Of a stretch of DNA of 64,000 nucleotides, positions 32,601 to 41,892 are shown piece after piece. Numbering within the stretch: the stretch's first letter is position 1; every line of letters starts with the position of its first letter. The notes under the pieces are model-generated. The model made no database searches. It worked only from the letters and a program-made list of their open reading frames with translations, and had not been told where the DNA came from. The stretch covers positions 275,931 through 339,930 of the forward strand of contig JAUIKF010000001.1 of the NCBI GenBank assembly GCA_030430575.1, given 5' to 3'. The stretch comes from Bacteroidia bacterium (GTDB taxonomy: Bacteria > Bacteroidota > Bacteroidia > J057). The translations under genes and the position numbers were made by a program.

Positions 32601-34436
32601 CTACTCCAGCAAATAGCCAAACGTTTGCAATCGCTTCCGAAACTTCTGGATGTCTTTCTTGGCAATGAGGATCAAGAACCCTTCGGCCTTCAAGCTAAGT
32701 CGTTTGAGTTCAGGGTCTCTTACGATTAACTGTAGCAGGCTGCGATTATCCTGATCCACCCTAAAAATGGCAAAGTCTTTTTCCTCCTCAAGTGGATTGA
32801 CTTTCTGCTTGATTTCCTCAAAAAAGACCTCCCAATTGGCAGGAAGCTTTTCGGAAAATACAGTGGTGAATATCTGAATCTTGTGGTCTAGATCCGCAGG
32901 GCTTTTGCAATCTCCCAAAAACAGTTTGGCGTCCGTATAAAATCGCTTATTCCCAAATGGCTTGGCAAAACTGGCAATAGCCATAGCCGCTCGTTCTAGG
33001 TCGCCATCAGTGAGCAGAATAGAGAGGGAATCATCAGCGAGTTTTAGGGTAAAGGGGGCCTTGACCTTGGATTCATAGGTTGATGTTTTCCCAAGAACAA
33101 AAGCTCCTAGGTCATTCAACCTGATGGCCCTGATGCCATCATAAGGAGAATCGGCAGTGATAGAGGGGATACTGAAGTCGGGTTCTTCATAGATGATATC
33201 AATAAGTCCCCAAGAGGCCATAAAAAACAACGTGGCGCGAAATGAAGGCCACAGTACCAATTTTTCCGTCCTATCCGGATGGATACTCACCGTATCCATA
33301 AAGCCATACTCAGAAGTCTGATCAGGCACTTCTAGGTAGAGGTCATACATGCCTGGGCGTGCAATAGGAAACTTAAAAAAGCCCTGTCTTTTGAGAGACA
33401 ACTCTATCTCTTCATATCCCATCCATTGCCCTACTGGCAATCCCTTGATCAAGTCTTTATAGATTGTTCCTTGATTGGTGATGTAATAGGTATTTAGCTT
33501 GGAAATCCCCCCCATATATCCAAACATGTGAATGGGTAAATGGAAACCTTGAAGAAATTCGTGATCAAATAGCCTTTCGGTCAGCTCGATGAGGTTATCC
33601 GTCTTGAGCTTTTTTGATAAGGCTAATAGCCCTATTAAGGAGCTTGATCTGATGTATTGGAGGTCCGCTTGCTTGGTATCGGAATAAAATTCTTGGATTT
33701 TTAACTTTTTGCTGATACTCCTAACAGAAGCAATCGAAGGACGTCCTTTCTTGGTTAGTTTCAGCGGTTTTTGCTGTAGGCGAATGAGCAACCCTGGCAG
33801 CTCCTCCTGGATCAGTGATTCGCCTAGGAGCATTTTTTCTTCAGCTCGGTCAGGCTGTGGTTCATAAGGGGGAATAAAAAGTGGTTCAGGGAAAAGCAGA
33901 GGCAATACCAAGCCTCGGATTTCAAGCGATAGGCTATAAGAAATCTCTTCATTGGTATAGCTGTAGTACCTATTGGGATTCTTATTTTCAAAAAAACGGA
34001 GTTCGGGTGAATCGGTCAGCTTATAGTTCCCTTGCCAATCTGGTTTCCGAGATTTGACAGCACCTTCTATCCCAAATTTGCTTTTTAATTCTTTATGATC
34101 AATAGAGCCATTGAGCGCGACATATTCGAGAATCGTTTGGGCATCTTTGGGGAGGTATTTGACAAATCGCTTGAAGCATTCAGGGTGCAAAAATGGCACA
34201 GCGTTAAAGGCAAGCGCAGCCCATTTTGCGTTTTTATTTGAATTCCCAATTTGCACTGCTTCTAGGGCAGCCTGCTTTATTCGCTCCTCCTGTTTGAAGA
34301 GCCAATTGGCTTCTCCTTTCAAAAAGGCTTTGGTATAAGGTTTGAAATGCCTGTCAAGCTCCGTTTTATTATACGTATCTAGCCTCGAATTAACCTCCTG
34401 CCTGGTCCATCCTATATCGAGTTTTTTCTTGCTCAT
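32601..34436 (-). CDS. Uncharacterised partner of the SNF2 helicase; XPB-N-like C-terminus suspected
   Basis: The 611-residue protein has no signal peptide or membrane span. Its middle is helical and winged-helix-like (IRSSSLIGLLALSKKL, then WMGYEEIELSLKRQG). The C-terminal 70 residues, with FAIFRVDQDNRSLLQLIVRD, then KRLSLKAEGFLILI and KKDIQKFRKRLQTFGYL, follow the pattern of the helicase-associated XPB/Ssl2 N-terminal domain ('R-VDDP-LL-xLL-D-P-x-LSPT-LLI ... LR-xLR-LGY'). I make that match by eye. Its ATG overlaps the stop of the SNF2 helicase gene by four bases (34436-34433), so the two proteins are made together and probably act as a complex. A role in DNA repair, chromatin-like remodelling or defence cannot be told apart from the sequence. 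Confidence 0.7.
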   Translation of the reverse strand: MSKKKLDIGWTRQEVNSRLDTYNKTELDRHFKPYTKAFLKGEANWLFKQEERIKQAALEAVQIGNSNKNAKWAALAFNAVPFLHPECFKRFVKYLPKDAQTILEYVALNGSIDHKELKSKFGIEGAVKSRKPDWQGNYKLTDSPELRFFENKNPNRYYSYTNEEISYSLSLEIRGLVLPLLFPEPLFIPPYEPQPDRAEEKMLLGESLIQEELPGLLIRLQQKPLKLTKKGRPSIASVRSISKKLKIQEFYSDTKQADLQYIRSSSLIGLLALSKKLKTDNLIELTERLFDHEFLQGFHLPIHMFGYMGGISKLNTYYITNQGTIYKDLIKGLPVGQWMGYEEIELSLKRQGFFKFPIARPGMYDLYLEVPDQTSEYGFMDTVSIHPDRTEKLVLWPSFRATLFFMASWGLIDIIYEEPDFSIPSITADSPYDGIRAIRLNDLGAFVLGKTSTYESKVKAPFTLKLADDSLSILLTDGDLERAAMAIASFAKPFGNKRFYTDAKLFLGDCKSPADLDHKIQIFTTVFSEKLPANWEVFFEEIKQKVNPLEEEKDFAIFRVDQDNRSLLQLIVRDPELKRLSLKAEGFLILIAKKDIQKFRKRLQTFGYLLE

Positions 34437-37237
34437 TTGCTTAAAATAAAGTCTATATCATCTTCCGTCATGGACTTCAGCGCAGCGGAGTCTGCACCGA
34501 TGACATTGTCAAACAGTTCCTGTTTTTTCTCCTGGAGGAGCCTGATTTTCTCCTCAATCGTGCCTGCGGCAATGAGCCGCAAGGCGTGAACCTTATTCTT
34601 CTGCCCGATGCGGTGTGTCCGATCGATGGCTTGTTTTTCGGCAGCCACATTCCACCAAGGATCATATAGGAAGACCGTGCTAGCTGCGGTCAGGTTGAGG
34701 CCTGTACCGCCAGTTTTGAGCGTCATCAAAAACACGCGACAGTTGGGGTCTTCCTGGAAGCGATCCACCAATTCTTGGCGGTTGCGGGTAGCCCCCGTCA
34801 TAGACACAAAGTCAATTCCAAGCTTGCTCAGTTCTTCGCCCAAAATCTCCACAGCAGCCAAGAAATTCACAAAAATAAGCGCTTTATGGCCATTGGCGAG
34901 GGTTTCCTCCAATTGTTCCAGCAGCAACTCCCGCTTGGAAGAAATGGTTTTCCCATTGGAAAACTGCTCTGGAATGGTGGCAATCTGGCGCAGCTCGTTG
35001 AGTGCTTGAAAGATCACAAACTGTGATTTCTGGATACCTTTGCTGGCTACTTCCTGCTTGATCACTTCCTGATAAAAGCGGCGGCGAAGCTCGTACAGCT
35101 TTTTCTGATCCTCCCCCATATCCACATAGATGGTCTGTTCCACTTTATCAGGCAAATCTTTGAGCACATCCTTTTTCTTCCGCCTCAATACAAAAGGAAA
35201 TATCTTTTTCCTCAGTAGGGCCACAGCTACCTCGTCATTATGCTTCTGTATAGGCGTACCATAATCGGCATTGAATTGGGTGGATGTGCCAAACATGCCA
35301 GGATTCAGGAACCGAAACAGTGAATACAGCTCTGACAGATTGTTTTCGATAGGCGTTCCGCTCAAGGCAAGGCGATGTTTGGTGTTCAGCATAAAGGCTG
35401 CGCGGGTCGTCTGGGCTTCCAGGTTTTTGATATTCTGGGATTCATCCAGGATAGCGTAATACAGCTCCGTTTCCTTAATGGCCTGGATGTCGTTGCGCAT
35501 CAGGGCATAAGTGGTAATAATGACCTGGGCCTGCTGTGCCTGTTCCCAATTTCGATCACTACCGTAGTAGATATGGGTCTTGAGTTGCGGAGCAAATTTC
35601 TCACATTCCTTTTTCCAGTTTTGGAGCAAAGAGCGTGGCCCTACAACCAAGGAAGAAAGCTTCTCTTTTCCTTGGTATACCTTGGCCAGCATGGCAATAG
35701 CCTGTAATGTTTTCCCCAATCCCATATCATCTGCCAGACAGCCCCCCAATTCGTTTTCGTGAAGGTAGGATAACCATTTGAAACCATATACTTGATAGGT
35801 GCGAAGCTTGGCTTTGAGTGTTGGAAGCTTGGTCCTTTTTTTATCAATTTTGCCAAATCCCTCAAATACTTCTCTGGACTTTTTAAAAGGTGATCGGTCT
35901 TGATCAGGTGCCATCAATTCCTCCACTAATGGCATATCAAAAAAGGATACTCGCGCTTCGTCTTTTTTTGCTTTTTTCTTAAACAATCGCTCCAGCCGCC
36001 GGACATAGGTTTCATCCAACACTGCTTTGTCTCCATTGGAGAGCATGATATAGCGTTGCTTTCGGTATTGGCGGAGAACGTCAAATAGGTTGAGGGACTC
36101 ATCATCAAATTGCAGCTCAACGCTACCTTCCAAGAAGTCTATGCCGTGGCTCAGGCTTAGGTTCAATCGAGGCGCCTTGGCAACGATCTTATAAGCCCTC
36201 AACTGGTCACTTCCCATCACCTTGAAGGATTCTAGCAGGGTGGGAAGATGATTTGTGATAAATGTTTGGGCACTTTCTTCCCCGATAATAAAGGTATCAT
36301 CTTCCAGAAAATAAGCCTGCTCTCCTTTTGTCCCCCTTCCTTTTCCTTTTTTTCGTAGCAGCTTTTCAATATGGCCGATCAGTTGGCTGTGGCGCTCTTG
36401 CTCGATCGGGCGAATCGTGATGACCTCTTCTAATTCGTTGATTTGGGCATAGCGATTCATGAGGTAAGACTTCATACGGTCCAGGCTGATGCCTGGCAAA
36501 ATCTGGCCCACACGAAGATAGAGCGTTTGATCGGCATCTACTTTTTCAAATATCAAGCATGGTTCACTCGAAATCGGCTCATCCAGATAGCGAATGCGAT
36601 AGTTTTCATACCGGAGGTTGATATGGTCTATCTGGCTAGCATATACAGAAAGGAAAAAAGCAAAATCCTCCTTATTGAAAGTACTATCAAATAAGGGAAC
36701 GCTAGTAAATCCTGGTCCCAGGGGAGGAATAGCATAAATGGTATTGCCGACCATCACAGCATCTTCCGTAATCAAACGAAAGCCATCCTTGGCTGCTTTT
36801 AAGCCCGCTACCCGATGGGAGGCACTTAACTCCGTTTCGCTCTTCGCGTCGATATGAAGGGTAAGCATGGCGCGCTCATCCGAGAATACGATGGACTCAC
36901 CATTTTCACCTATCAAATGTTTTTCACAAAGCCGCAAAAGCCCCATCAAATAAGGGTGCTGGTGGAGTAAGATTTCTTGATCGGGATTGTCCCAATCTAT
37001 CGTAAAGTCCAACTGCTCGCGAATGCGATCCAAGGTTTGCAGCAATTGGCGCTCATAGCCACTATAATCAAGGTAACTGGCTTCAAACACCTTTCCTTGT
37101 GCATCTACTACCTCTATTCCTAGTCCATCTTTGCTTTCATATAAGTTAAAAAAAAGCTTTTTAGCCTTTGCCTCTGAATGAGACCTCAGCGTTTGAGGTT
37201 TTTTGAGTTTATCCAACCATAATGGTTCCATATTCAT
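34433..37237 (-). CDS. SNF2-family (RapA/HepA-like) DNA translocase
   Basis: The 934-residue protein has a long N-terminal region (1-460) without a recognised catalytic domain, then a complete SNF2 motor. Motif I is DDMGLGKT (503-510), motif II is DESQ (598-601, replacing the common DEAH), motif III is LALSGTPIEN, motif V is GTGLNLTAA and motif VI is QAIDRTHRIGQ. These enzymes move along double-stranded DNA using ATP and displace proteins. Upstream, fbp is only 8 bp away on the same strand; downstream, the helicase partner overlaps by ATGA. Bacterial SNF2 proteins of this size serve transcription recycling, repair or phage defence; without DISARM or other known defence genes nearby, none is favoured. 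Confidence 0.93.
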   Translation of the reverse strand: MNMEPLWLDKLKKPQTLRSHSEAKAKKLFFNLYESKDGLGIEVVDAQGKVFEASYLDYSGYERQLLQTLDRIREQLDFTIDWDNPDQEILLHQHPYLMGLLRLCEKHLIGENGESIVFSDERAMLTLHIDAKSETELSASHRVAGLKAAKDGFRLITEDAVMVGNTIYAIPPLGPGFTSVPLFDSTFNKEDFAFFLSVYASQIDHINLRYENYRIRYLDEPISSEPCLIFEKVDADQTLYLRVGQILPGISLDRMKSYLMNRYAQINELEEVITIRPIEQERHSQLIGHIEKLLRKKGKGRGTKGEQAYFLEDDTFIIGEESAQTFITNHLPTLLESFKVMGSDQLRAYKIVAKAPRLNLSLSHGIDFLEGSVELQFDDESLNLFDVLRQYRKQRYIMLSNGDKAVLDETYVRRLERLFKKKAKKDEARVSFFDMPLVEELMAPDQDRSPFKKSREVFEGFGKIDKKRTKLPTLKAKLRTYQVYGFKWLSYLHENELGGCLADDMGLGKTLQAIAMLAKVYQGKEKLSSLVVGPRSLLQNWKKECEKFAPQLKTHIYYGSDRNWEQAQQAQVIITTYALMRNDIQAIKETELYYAILDESQNIKNLEAQTTRAAFMLNTKHRLALSGTPIENNLSELYSLFRFLNPGMFGTSTQFNADYGTPIQKHNDEVAVALLRKKIFPFVLRRKKKDVLKDLPDKVEQTIYVDMGEDQKKLYELRRRFYQEVIKQEVASKGIQKSQFVIFQALNELRQIATIPEQFSNGKTISSKRELLLEQLEETLANGHKALIFVNFLAAVEILGEELSKLGIDFVSMTGATRNRQELVDRFQEDPNCRVFLMTLKTGGTGLNLTAASTVFLYDPWWNVAAEKQAIDRTHRIGQKNKVHALRLIAAGTIEEKIRLLQEKKQELFDNVIGADSAALKSMTEDDIDFILSK

Positions 37238-37245
37238 GCGCTATT

Positions 37246-38244
37246 TCAGGCTTCTTTCAGCATTTCCAACAATTCCTCCACCATCACCTTAGATCCAATG
37301 ATGAGGGGCGTCCGTTGATGAATTTCAGAGGGGCCAATGTCCATAATGCGTCCTTCGCCATCAGAAGCCAAGCCTCCTGCTTGCTCAATTAGGAAGGCCA
37401 TCGGATTTCCTTCATAGAGCAGGCGAAGCTTTCCATTGGGATGAGAAGGCGTACCTGGGTAAATGAAGATTCCACCCTTTAAGAGATTCCTGTGAATATC
37501 AGCAACCAAAGAGCCGATATAGCGGGCTTTATACCCTCGTTTGCGACAGGTTTGGATATACGAAACGAGTCCAGGGCTAAATTGATCATACAGCCCGTCG
37601 TTGATGGAATAGATACTCCCATTGGCCTCCATCCGCATATCAGGATGAGAAAGGAAATACTCTCCCAGGGAAGGTTCAAGCGTAAATCCATTGACGCCAT
37701 AGCCTGTCGTATAGACGAGCATAGTAGACGACCCATAGAGGATATACCCTGCGGCTACTTGCTCTCTCCCTGGCTGGAGAAGTTCACTAGGCGTGAGCTT
37801 TGCACCAGCCATAGACTGGCGCCTATAGATAGAGAAAATCGTCCCGACAGAGACATTGACATCGATATTGGAAGAGCCATCCAAGGGATCAATCGCTACG
37901 ATATACTTGGCACCTGCCTCATCTGTGATGATGGGATCAGCCTCCTCCTCCGATAAGATGGCACATGTCTCACCTCCATACATCAATGCCCGTTTGAAAC
38001 GAATATTCGAAGCGATGTCCAGCTTTTGCTGAATTTCTCCCTGAACATTTTCCCTATCGGCCTGCCCTTCAATCCCTGCCAGTCCTGCACGGTTGATCTC
38101 TCGATTGATAATCTTGGAGGCAAGGGCAATGTCTCTCAGGAGTTGAGACAATTCCCCCGAAGCAAACGGAAATTCTTCCTGTCTTCTAGCAATAAAGCGA
38201 TCCAATGCGGTCCCTACCGGGGCACCTAATTTTTCCTCAATCAT
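37246..38244 (-). CDS. fbp: Fructose-1,6-bisphosphatase, class I
   Basis: Removes the 1-phosphate of fructose 1,6-bisphosphate in gluconeogenesis, opposing the pfkA product. The 332-residue protein has the class I signature [14 protein letters not shown] (117-130; metal ligands D119 and D122), acidic metal ligands at E99-E100, and the substrate-binding segments [12 protein letters not shown] and [17 protein letters not shown]. Length and motif order are typical. A -7 box TATATTTG lies 71-78 nt upstream, and an AT-rich GATT/AATC tract fills the leader and abuts the ATG at 38244. SNF2 follows after 8 bp, so the helicase pair seems to ride on the fbp promoter. Confidence 0.96.
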   Translation of the reverse strand: MIEEKLGAPVGTALDRFIARRQEEFPFASGELSQLLRDIALASKIINREINRAGLAGIEGQADRENVQGEIQQKLDIASNIRFKRALMYGGETCAILSEEEADPIITDEAGAKYIVAIDPLDGSSNIDVNVSVGTIFSIYRRQSMAGAKLTPSELLQPGREQVAAGYILYGSSTMLVYTTGYGVNGFTLEPSLGEYFLSHPDMRMEANGSIYSINDGLYDQFSPGLVSYIQTCRKRGYKARYIGSLVADIHRNLLKGGIFIYPGTPSHPNGKLRLLYEGNPMAFLIEQAGGLASDGEGRIMDIGPSEIHQRTPLIIGSKVMVEELLEMLKEA

Positions 38245-38314
38245 TTTGATAAATTATTGATTACTGATTGAATGATTATTAATTGAAAGTACCAATACGG
38301 GTGATTTTGAACTG

Positions 38315-38322
38315 CAAATATA
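38315..38322 (-). promoter_or_regulatory. Likely -7 element for fbp
   Basis: TATATTTG followed by CA on the minus strand fits the phylum -7 box. The -33 region has no TTTG at the expected spacing. The transcript would carry a leader of about 65 nt made mostly of the AT-rich tract at 38247-38287. Confidence 0.5.
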
Positions 38323-38419
38323 GAGACTATAGGGCTTTATTTAAGTAAAAATAATTAACAAGGAATAAGGAAGTCAAAAGGGAAGAATTGTTGCGTATCC
38401 ATTTTTTACTTTTTCATTT

Positions 38420-38437
38420 CCTTCGACTAGGCTCAGG
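38420..38437. repeat. Dispersed word CCTTCGAC-x3-GCTCAGG
   Basis: One of four near-identical words CCTGAGC-N3/4-GTCGAAGG (or reverse) in intergenic DNA of this window; the others are at 41624-41643, 41687-41706 and 43460-43479. Confidence 0.6.
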
Positions 38438-38469
38438 ACAAGCCTTGTTCGTTATTTTTACTTTACTAA

Positions 38470-40062
38470 TCAGCTCTTCAATTCCATCGCCACCCGCCTT
38501 CCCGTAAAAATGGCATTTCCCAAAAAAGTACCCTCCATTGTCCTTAGGCCATGGATGCCGCCGCCGCCAAAGCCTGCGGCTTCGCCGATCGCATACAGCC
38601 CAGGAATGGGCTGACCATGGAGGTCGAGAACTCGACACGAAAGATCTGTCTGGATGCCGCCGAGGCTCTTGCGGGCGAGGATAAATTCGCGAATAGCGAT
38701 AAGGGGGCCAGCGCCAGGGTCCAGGAGCGCTTGATTTTTGACCGTACGGAGGCGGTCGCCGAGGTAGTTGCGGAGCTGTGCAATGCGGCGAAATTGCTCG
38801 TCATTTTGGTACTTTTTCCCTACCGCTACCTGACGGTCATAATAATTCGCTGCTGCTCGAACGGTATCCAAACGCACGTCATCCGTCCCCGTTAGGGCAT
38901 TCATCTTAGGGACCAATTCCTCCAAACTATTGCCCACCACAAAATCTGGACAGGTATCGATGAGCTTATGAGTGAGTTGTTTATTGCCAAATAATAGGCT
39001 CGTGATGAATTTGAGGGTCTTCCGCTCTCGAATAGCATCGCTATACTCCGAACCTGAAATCAGGAGTTCGCGAGAAGCGATTTTCATATTGATCAATTGC
39101 CAGGAGTATTTCTTTTCCTGCTTACAAATCTCCTGAACCAGGAATCGCGTGTCAAAGCCTGTCACAAGCGGTGCCGGTCCGATGCGTTCGCCCTGATAAT
39201 TGAGCCAGAGGCCTGATTTGGGGGGGATGAGACTCAGACCTTCATAAGGTGCTTCGCCACCAGGATAGTGAACGCCTGCGGCATAGTTCCAGACTTTGTC
39301 GAGGTGGGTGAGGTTGGCGCCAGCCTTCTGGGCGGCTAGATGGACGGTCGCATCGCCGTATTTGTGGGCGCCATTCAAAATGGTCTCAGGCGGCGTGCCC
39401 CACGGTTTGTACCAATGTGCTTTCAGGAATTTATCATTGCCGGTAATCCCGCCTGAGGCGATGATGACTTGCTCCGCTGTATATTCAAAGGCTTCACCTG
39501 TGCCTTCCTTCACCCCTTTGGCGCCTGTCACTTGCCCGTTGGTCAGGACCAGTTCCTCCACCTTATGCCCAAAGTGCATGGTCAGGTTCTTCCCGTTGGG
39601 GTGATTTCTCAACTCCTTGACCAATGTGTCACTTAACACGCGGCCAGCGCCCCATACCACATGAAACCTTGGCACAGAACTCCCGGGCGTATGCATGCCT
39701 CTTTCCAACCAGTTGACAAAAGGGATAAAGCCTATGCCTTTGGGTCTTAACCATTCATATACCTGTGAGGTACAGTTACTTATATACGCTTCAGCCCATT
39801 TTTTAGGCCAAATGGCTTCTTCCTCAAATTCTGCGCAAGCCCACCAGTCATGCTTGGCGAGTGCTTCACTGTCTTTGATCCCGCGCTTGCGCTGGATGGG
39901 GGAATCTACCAAGAAGATACCGCCTAGGGACCATTGCGCAAGGCCGCCTAGTTGGCTTTCGACATCTCGGTCGAGGATCGTGACGTGAGCGTTCTGGTCC
40001 AGGAGTTCGAGGGCTGCTGTGATGCCAGCGAGGCCGCCGCCGATGATTAAGACAGAAGACAT
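38470..40062 (-). CDS. FAD-binding dehydrogenase (flavoprotein of the fumarate reductase / ketosteroid dehydrogenase fold)
   Basis: The 530-residue protein has an N-terminal Rossmann dinucleotide fold (GGGLAGITAALEL, 8-20, with an acidic strand end ILDRD), a substrate domain, and the C-terminal flavin closure GLYAIGEAAGFGGGGIHG followed by LRTMEGTFLGNAIFTGR. This matches the 'putative FAD-binding dehydrogenase' group (PRK12834-like), related to fumarate reductase and 3-ketosteroid dehydrogenase flavoproteins. No signal peptide is present, so it is cytoplasmic. The substrate cannot be deduced. The gene stands alone; its upstream gap has AAAATGAAA-type simple sequence touching the ATG at 40062. 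Confidence 0.88.
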   Translation of the reverse strand: MSSVLIIGGGLAGITAALELLDQNAHVTILDRDVESQLGGLAQWSLGGIFLVDSPIQRKRGIKDSEALAKHDWWACAEFEEEAIWPKKWAEAYISNCTSQVYEWLRPKGIGFIPFVNWLERGMHTPGSSVPRFHVVWGAGRVLSDTLVKELRNHPNGKNLTMHFGHKVEELVLTNGQVTGAKGVKEGTGEAFEYTAEQVIIASGGITGNDKFLKAHWYKPWGTPPETILNGAHKYGDATVHLAAQKAGANLTHLDKVWNYAAGVHYPGGEAPYEGLSLIPPKSGLWLNYQGERIGPAPLVTGFDTRFLVQEICKQEKKYSWQLINMKIASRELLISGSEYSDAIRERKTLKFITSLLFGNKQLTHKLIDTCPDFVVGNSLEELVPKMNALTGTDDVRLDTVRAAANYYDRQVAVGKKYQNDEQFRRIAQLRNYLGDRLRTVKNQALLDPGAGPLIAIREFILARKSLGGIQTDLSCRVLDLHGQPIPGLYAIGEAAGFGGGGIHGLRTMEGTFLGNAIFTGRRVAMELKS

Positions 40063-40105
40063 AATGATGAAGAAATCAAAATAAAAATGAAAATGAAAGT
40101 CAAAA
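40063..40105. repeat. AAAATGAAA-type simple-sequence tract upstream of the flavin dehydrogenase
   Basis: The stretch is built of AAATCAAAATAAAAATG and AAAATGAAAGTCAAAATTT words and abuts the ATG at 40062 on the minus strand. The same sequence type occurs at 17866-17986 and 28304-28340. A further word GAATCCGTGTAATCCGTGG lies at 40213-40231. Confidence 0.4.
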
Positions 40106-40238
40106 TTTACTCTGAGGCTTTAGACACGGTGAAATGTCTGTTTAGACTTAGAGACATTTGCTGAACCATATAAGGCATTTAAGGGCATATAAGATTTCAC
40201 AGGTTTTCTCTTGAATCCGTGTAATCCGTGGCAAATTA

Positions 40239-41558
40239 TCATTCCTTCAAAATCTTGCCCGACACACGGGCCTCATTGATCTTCAATTGATACACATACA
40301 GCCCTGAAGGTAGCTCCTTTTGCCCATTCATCTTCCCATCCCAACTCACCGTATGTGCTCCAGCGATCAGGTTATTTGCTTCAATTATTTGTACCAATTG
40401 CCCATTTATTCCAAAAATCTCTAAGCGAACTTCAGCGGGTTTTGTCAGGGAAAAAGAGACGTTCCAGGCTTCTTGCATAGGATTGGGACCTGTAGAAATA
40501 TGCGAGAGGGTGATTTCTTCCTCGATCCCTACTGCCTCGCAAAGCGGCCAACCCAAGTCCTGAAACAGGCCCATCACGATAGGACCAGGGCTGTGAATGG
40601 CCTCTGCCTGTCCGATACTATGGGACATCAAGGAATTGGTGTCACCTGCCGGAAAGGTGGCGTCGTCCAGGTGAGTCACGCTGCTGCCCAAGGCAAAAAC
40701 TGATGGCACATAGAGCTTGGGCAAAAGGCCATTATGGCTCATCCGGGCAATGGGTGCGTTGAGAAATAAATCCCCTCCAGTGAGCACGCCTGCCAGTGCC
40801 TGAGAGGGATTGGGGAAAACAGTGTCATTGGTGATGAAAAAGCCAGAACCATTGTGGAAAATAAAGCGGTCAAAGACGCCTGGTTCGCCTGCCAGCATGG
40901 GAAATGGGAAGGTAGTCGGGGGAAAATCACTGGAGGTAATGCGCCCAATCGACCCTTGGCCGCCAGCCACTTTCACGATACTGGTAAAGCCCAATCCATG
41001 TCCTAATTCATGCAAAGCCACACTCACAAAATCCGTCATTCCTGCTGGCGTATTGCCGTCCGTCCCAAAATACCAATTGGTGGTATTGCTCATGTAAATA
41101 GTCATGTCGTCTTCGCCGGGCTGTAAGTCCACGCCTGCGATAGCATTGGCGAGGGCGGAGGGATACCAGGTATCGGCTTGAGGAGCGCCAGGAAAATCCT
41201 TGGTCGCATTGGCGATGCCTACCCCCAAGGCACTGCCTGCGGGTAGGAAATAGACAAGATGCACCTTGATCGGCACGTCTGACGCCAATTGAGAACTCCA
41301 AATATCTGCGGCATAGGAAAAGGCGTCTTGAACATTCTGCGCGATGCCGCTGAAATTGATGTCAAAGGTGGCACATCCAGCGCGAGAAGCCATGTTCGTA
41401 GGCGGTTTCACCCGTGTTCGCATATCTTGTGCTACCTGCTGCAATTGGCAACTCTGATACCGTCCAAAGTAGTGAGATTGGCAAGGCATCTGGGCGTAGG
41501 TGGACAGGGATAATAGACTGAAGGTCAGGGAAAAAAGTAGGCGTTGTTTATAGGACAT
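40239..41558 (-). CDS. Secreted zinc metalloprotease with T9SS type A sorting domain
   Basis: The 439-residue protein has a signal peptide (MSYKQRLLFSLTFSLLSLST, cleavage after YAQ), a metzincin-like domain with zinc motif H183-ELG-H187-GLG, a likely Met-turn segment (NSLMSHSIGQ), and a C-terminal T9SS type A domain (about 350-439; STGPNPMQEAWNVSF, LPSGLYVYQLKIN, KILKE). The third zinc ligand of the strict HExxHxxGxxH is not obvious after GLGF, as in some M10/M43-like Bacteroidota proteases. It is expected outside the cell or on its surface after cleavage of the sorting domain. A 333-bp gap with two copies of a dispersed word lies upstream. Confidence 0.88.
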   Translation of the reverse strand: MSYKQRLLFSLTFSLLSLSTYAQMPCQSHYFGRYQSCQLQQVAQDMRTRVKPPTNMASRAGCATFDINFSGIAQNVQDAFSYAADIWSSQLASDVPIKVHLVYFLPAGSALGVGIANATKDFPGAPQADTWYPSALANAIAGVDLQPGEDDMTIYMSNTTNWYFGTDGNTPAGMTDFVSVALHELGHGLGFTSIVKVAGGQGSIGRITSSDFPPTTFPFPMLAGEPGVFDRFIFHNGSGFFITNDTVFPNPSQALAGVLTGGDLFLNAPIARMSHNGLLPKLYVPSVFALGSSVTHLDDATFPAGDTNSLMSHSIGQAEAIHSPGPIVMGLFQDLGWPLCEAVGIEEEITLSHISTGPNPMQEAWNVSFSLTKPAEVRLEIFGINGQLVQIIEANNLIAGAHTVSWDGKMNGQKELPSGLYVYQLKINEARVSGKILKE

Positions 41559-41892
41559 ATAATAGGTGTTAAATTTTCATCTAGCATAGGTGCGGCTGAG
41601 ATGAAACGGGCGCGGGCGGCCTGCCCTGAGCACCGTCGAAGGGACGGATAGAAGCGTTGGCCTTGGTTGGCCCGTTTCGATTCCTGTCCTGAGCCACGTC
41701 GAAGGATTTTGGTTACTTTTTTCTAAAAAAAGTGACAAACAGAAAGTCCAATTTATCAATAAATCCTCAAAAAGATAGGTAACAAAATTCATGGTGATTT
41801 TATATGAAGGTAAGGGAAAAGAAATCAACAGGTAATCTTTCAAAATTCTTTACCCAAAACACAAAACCAAAAACTTAAAACTTTCTCTTACC
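41559..41892. other. Divergent intergenic region with two dispersed repeat words
   Basis: This gap separates the metalloprotease (minus) from the caspase-like gene (plus). CCCTGAGCACCGTCGAAGGG lies at 41624-41643 and TCCTGAGCCACGTCGAAGGA at 41687-41706, in the same orientation 63 bp apart. A possible -7-like box TAATCTTT lies at 41834-41841 on the plus strand. No gene is apparent. Confidence 0.5.

Noticed and set aside
32601..37237. SNF2 pair as a DISARM-type defence system
   Set aside because: No DISARM methyltransferase, phospholipase-D-like or DUF1998 gene is nearby; the type I restriction operon is about 24 kb away in a different context.
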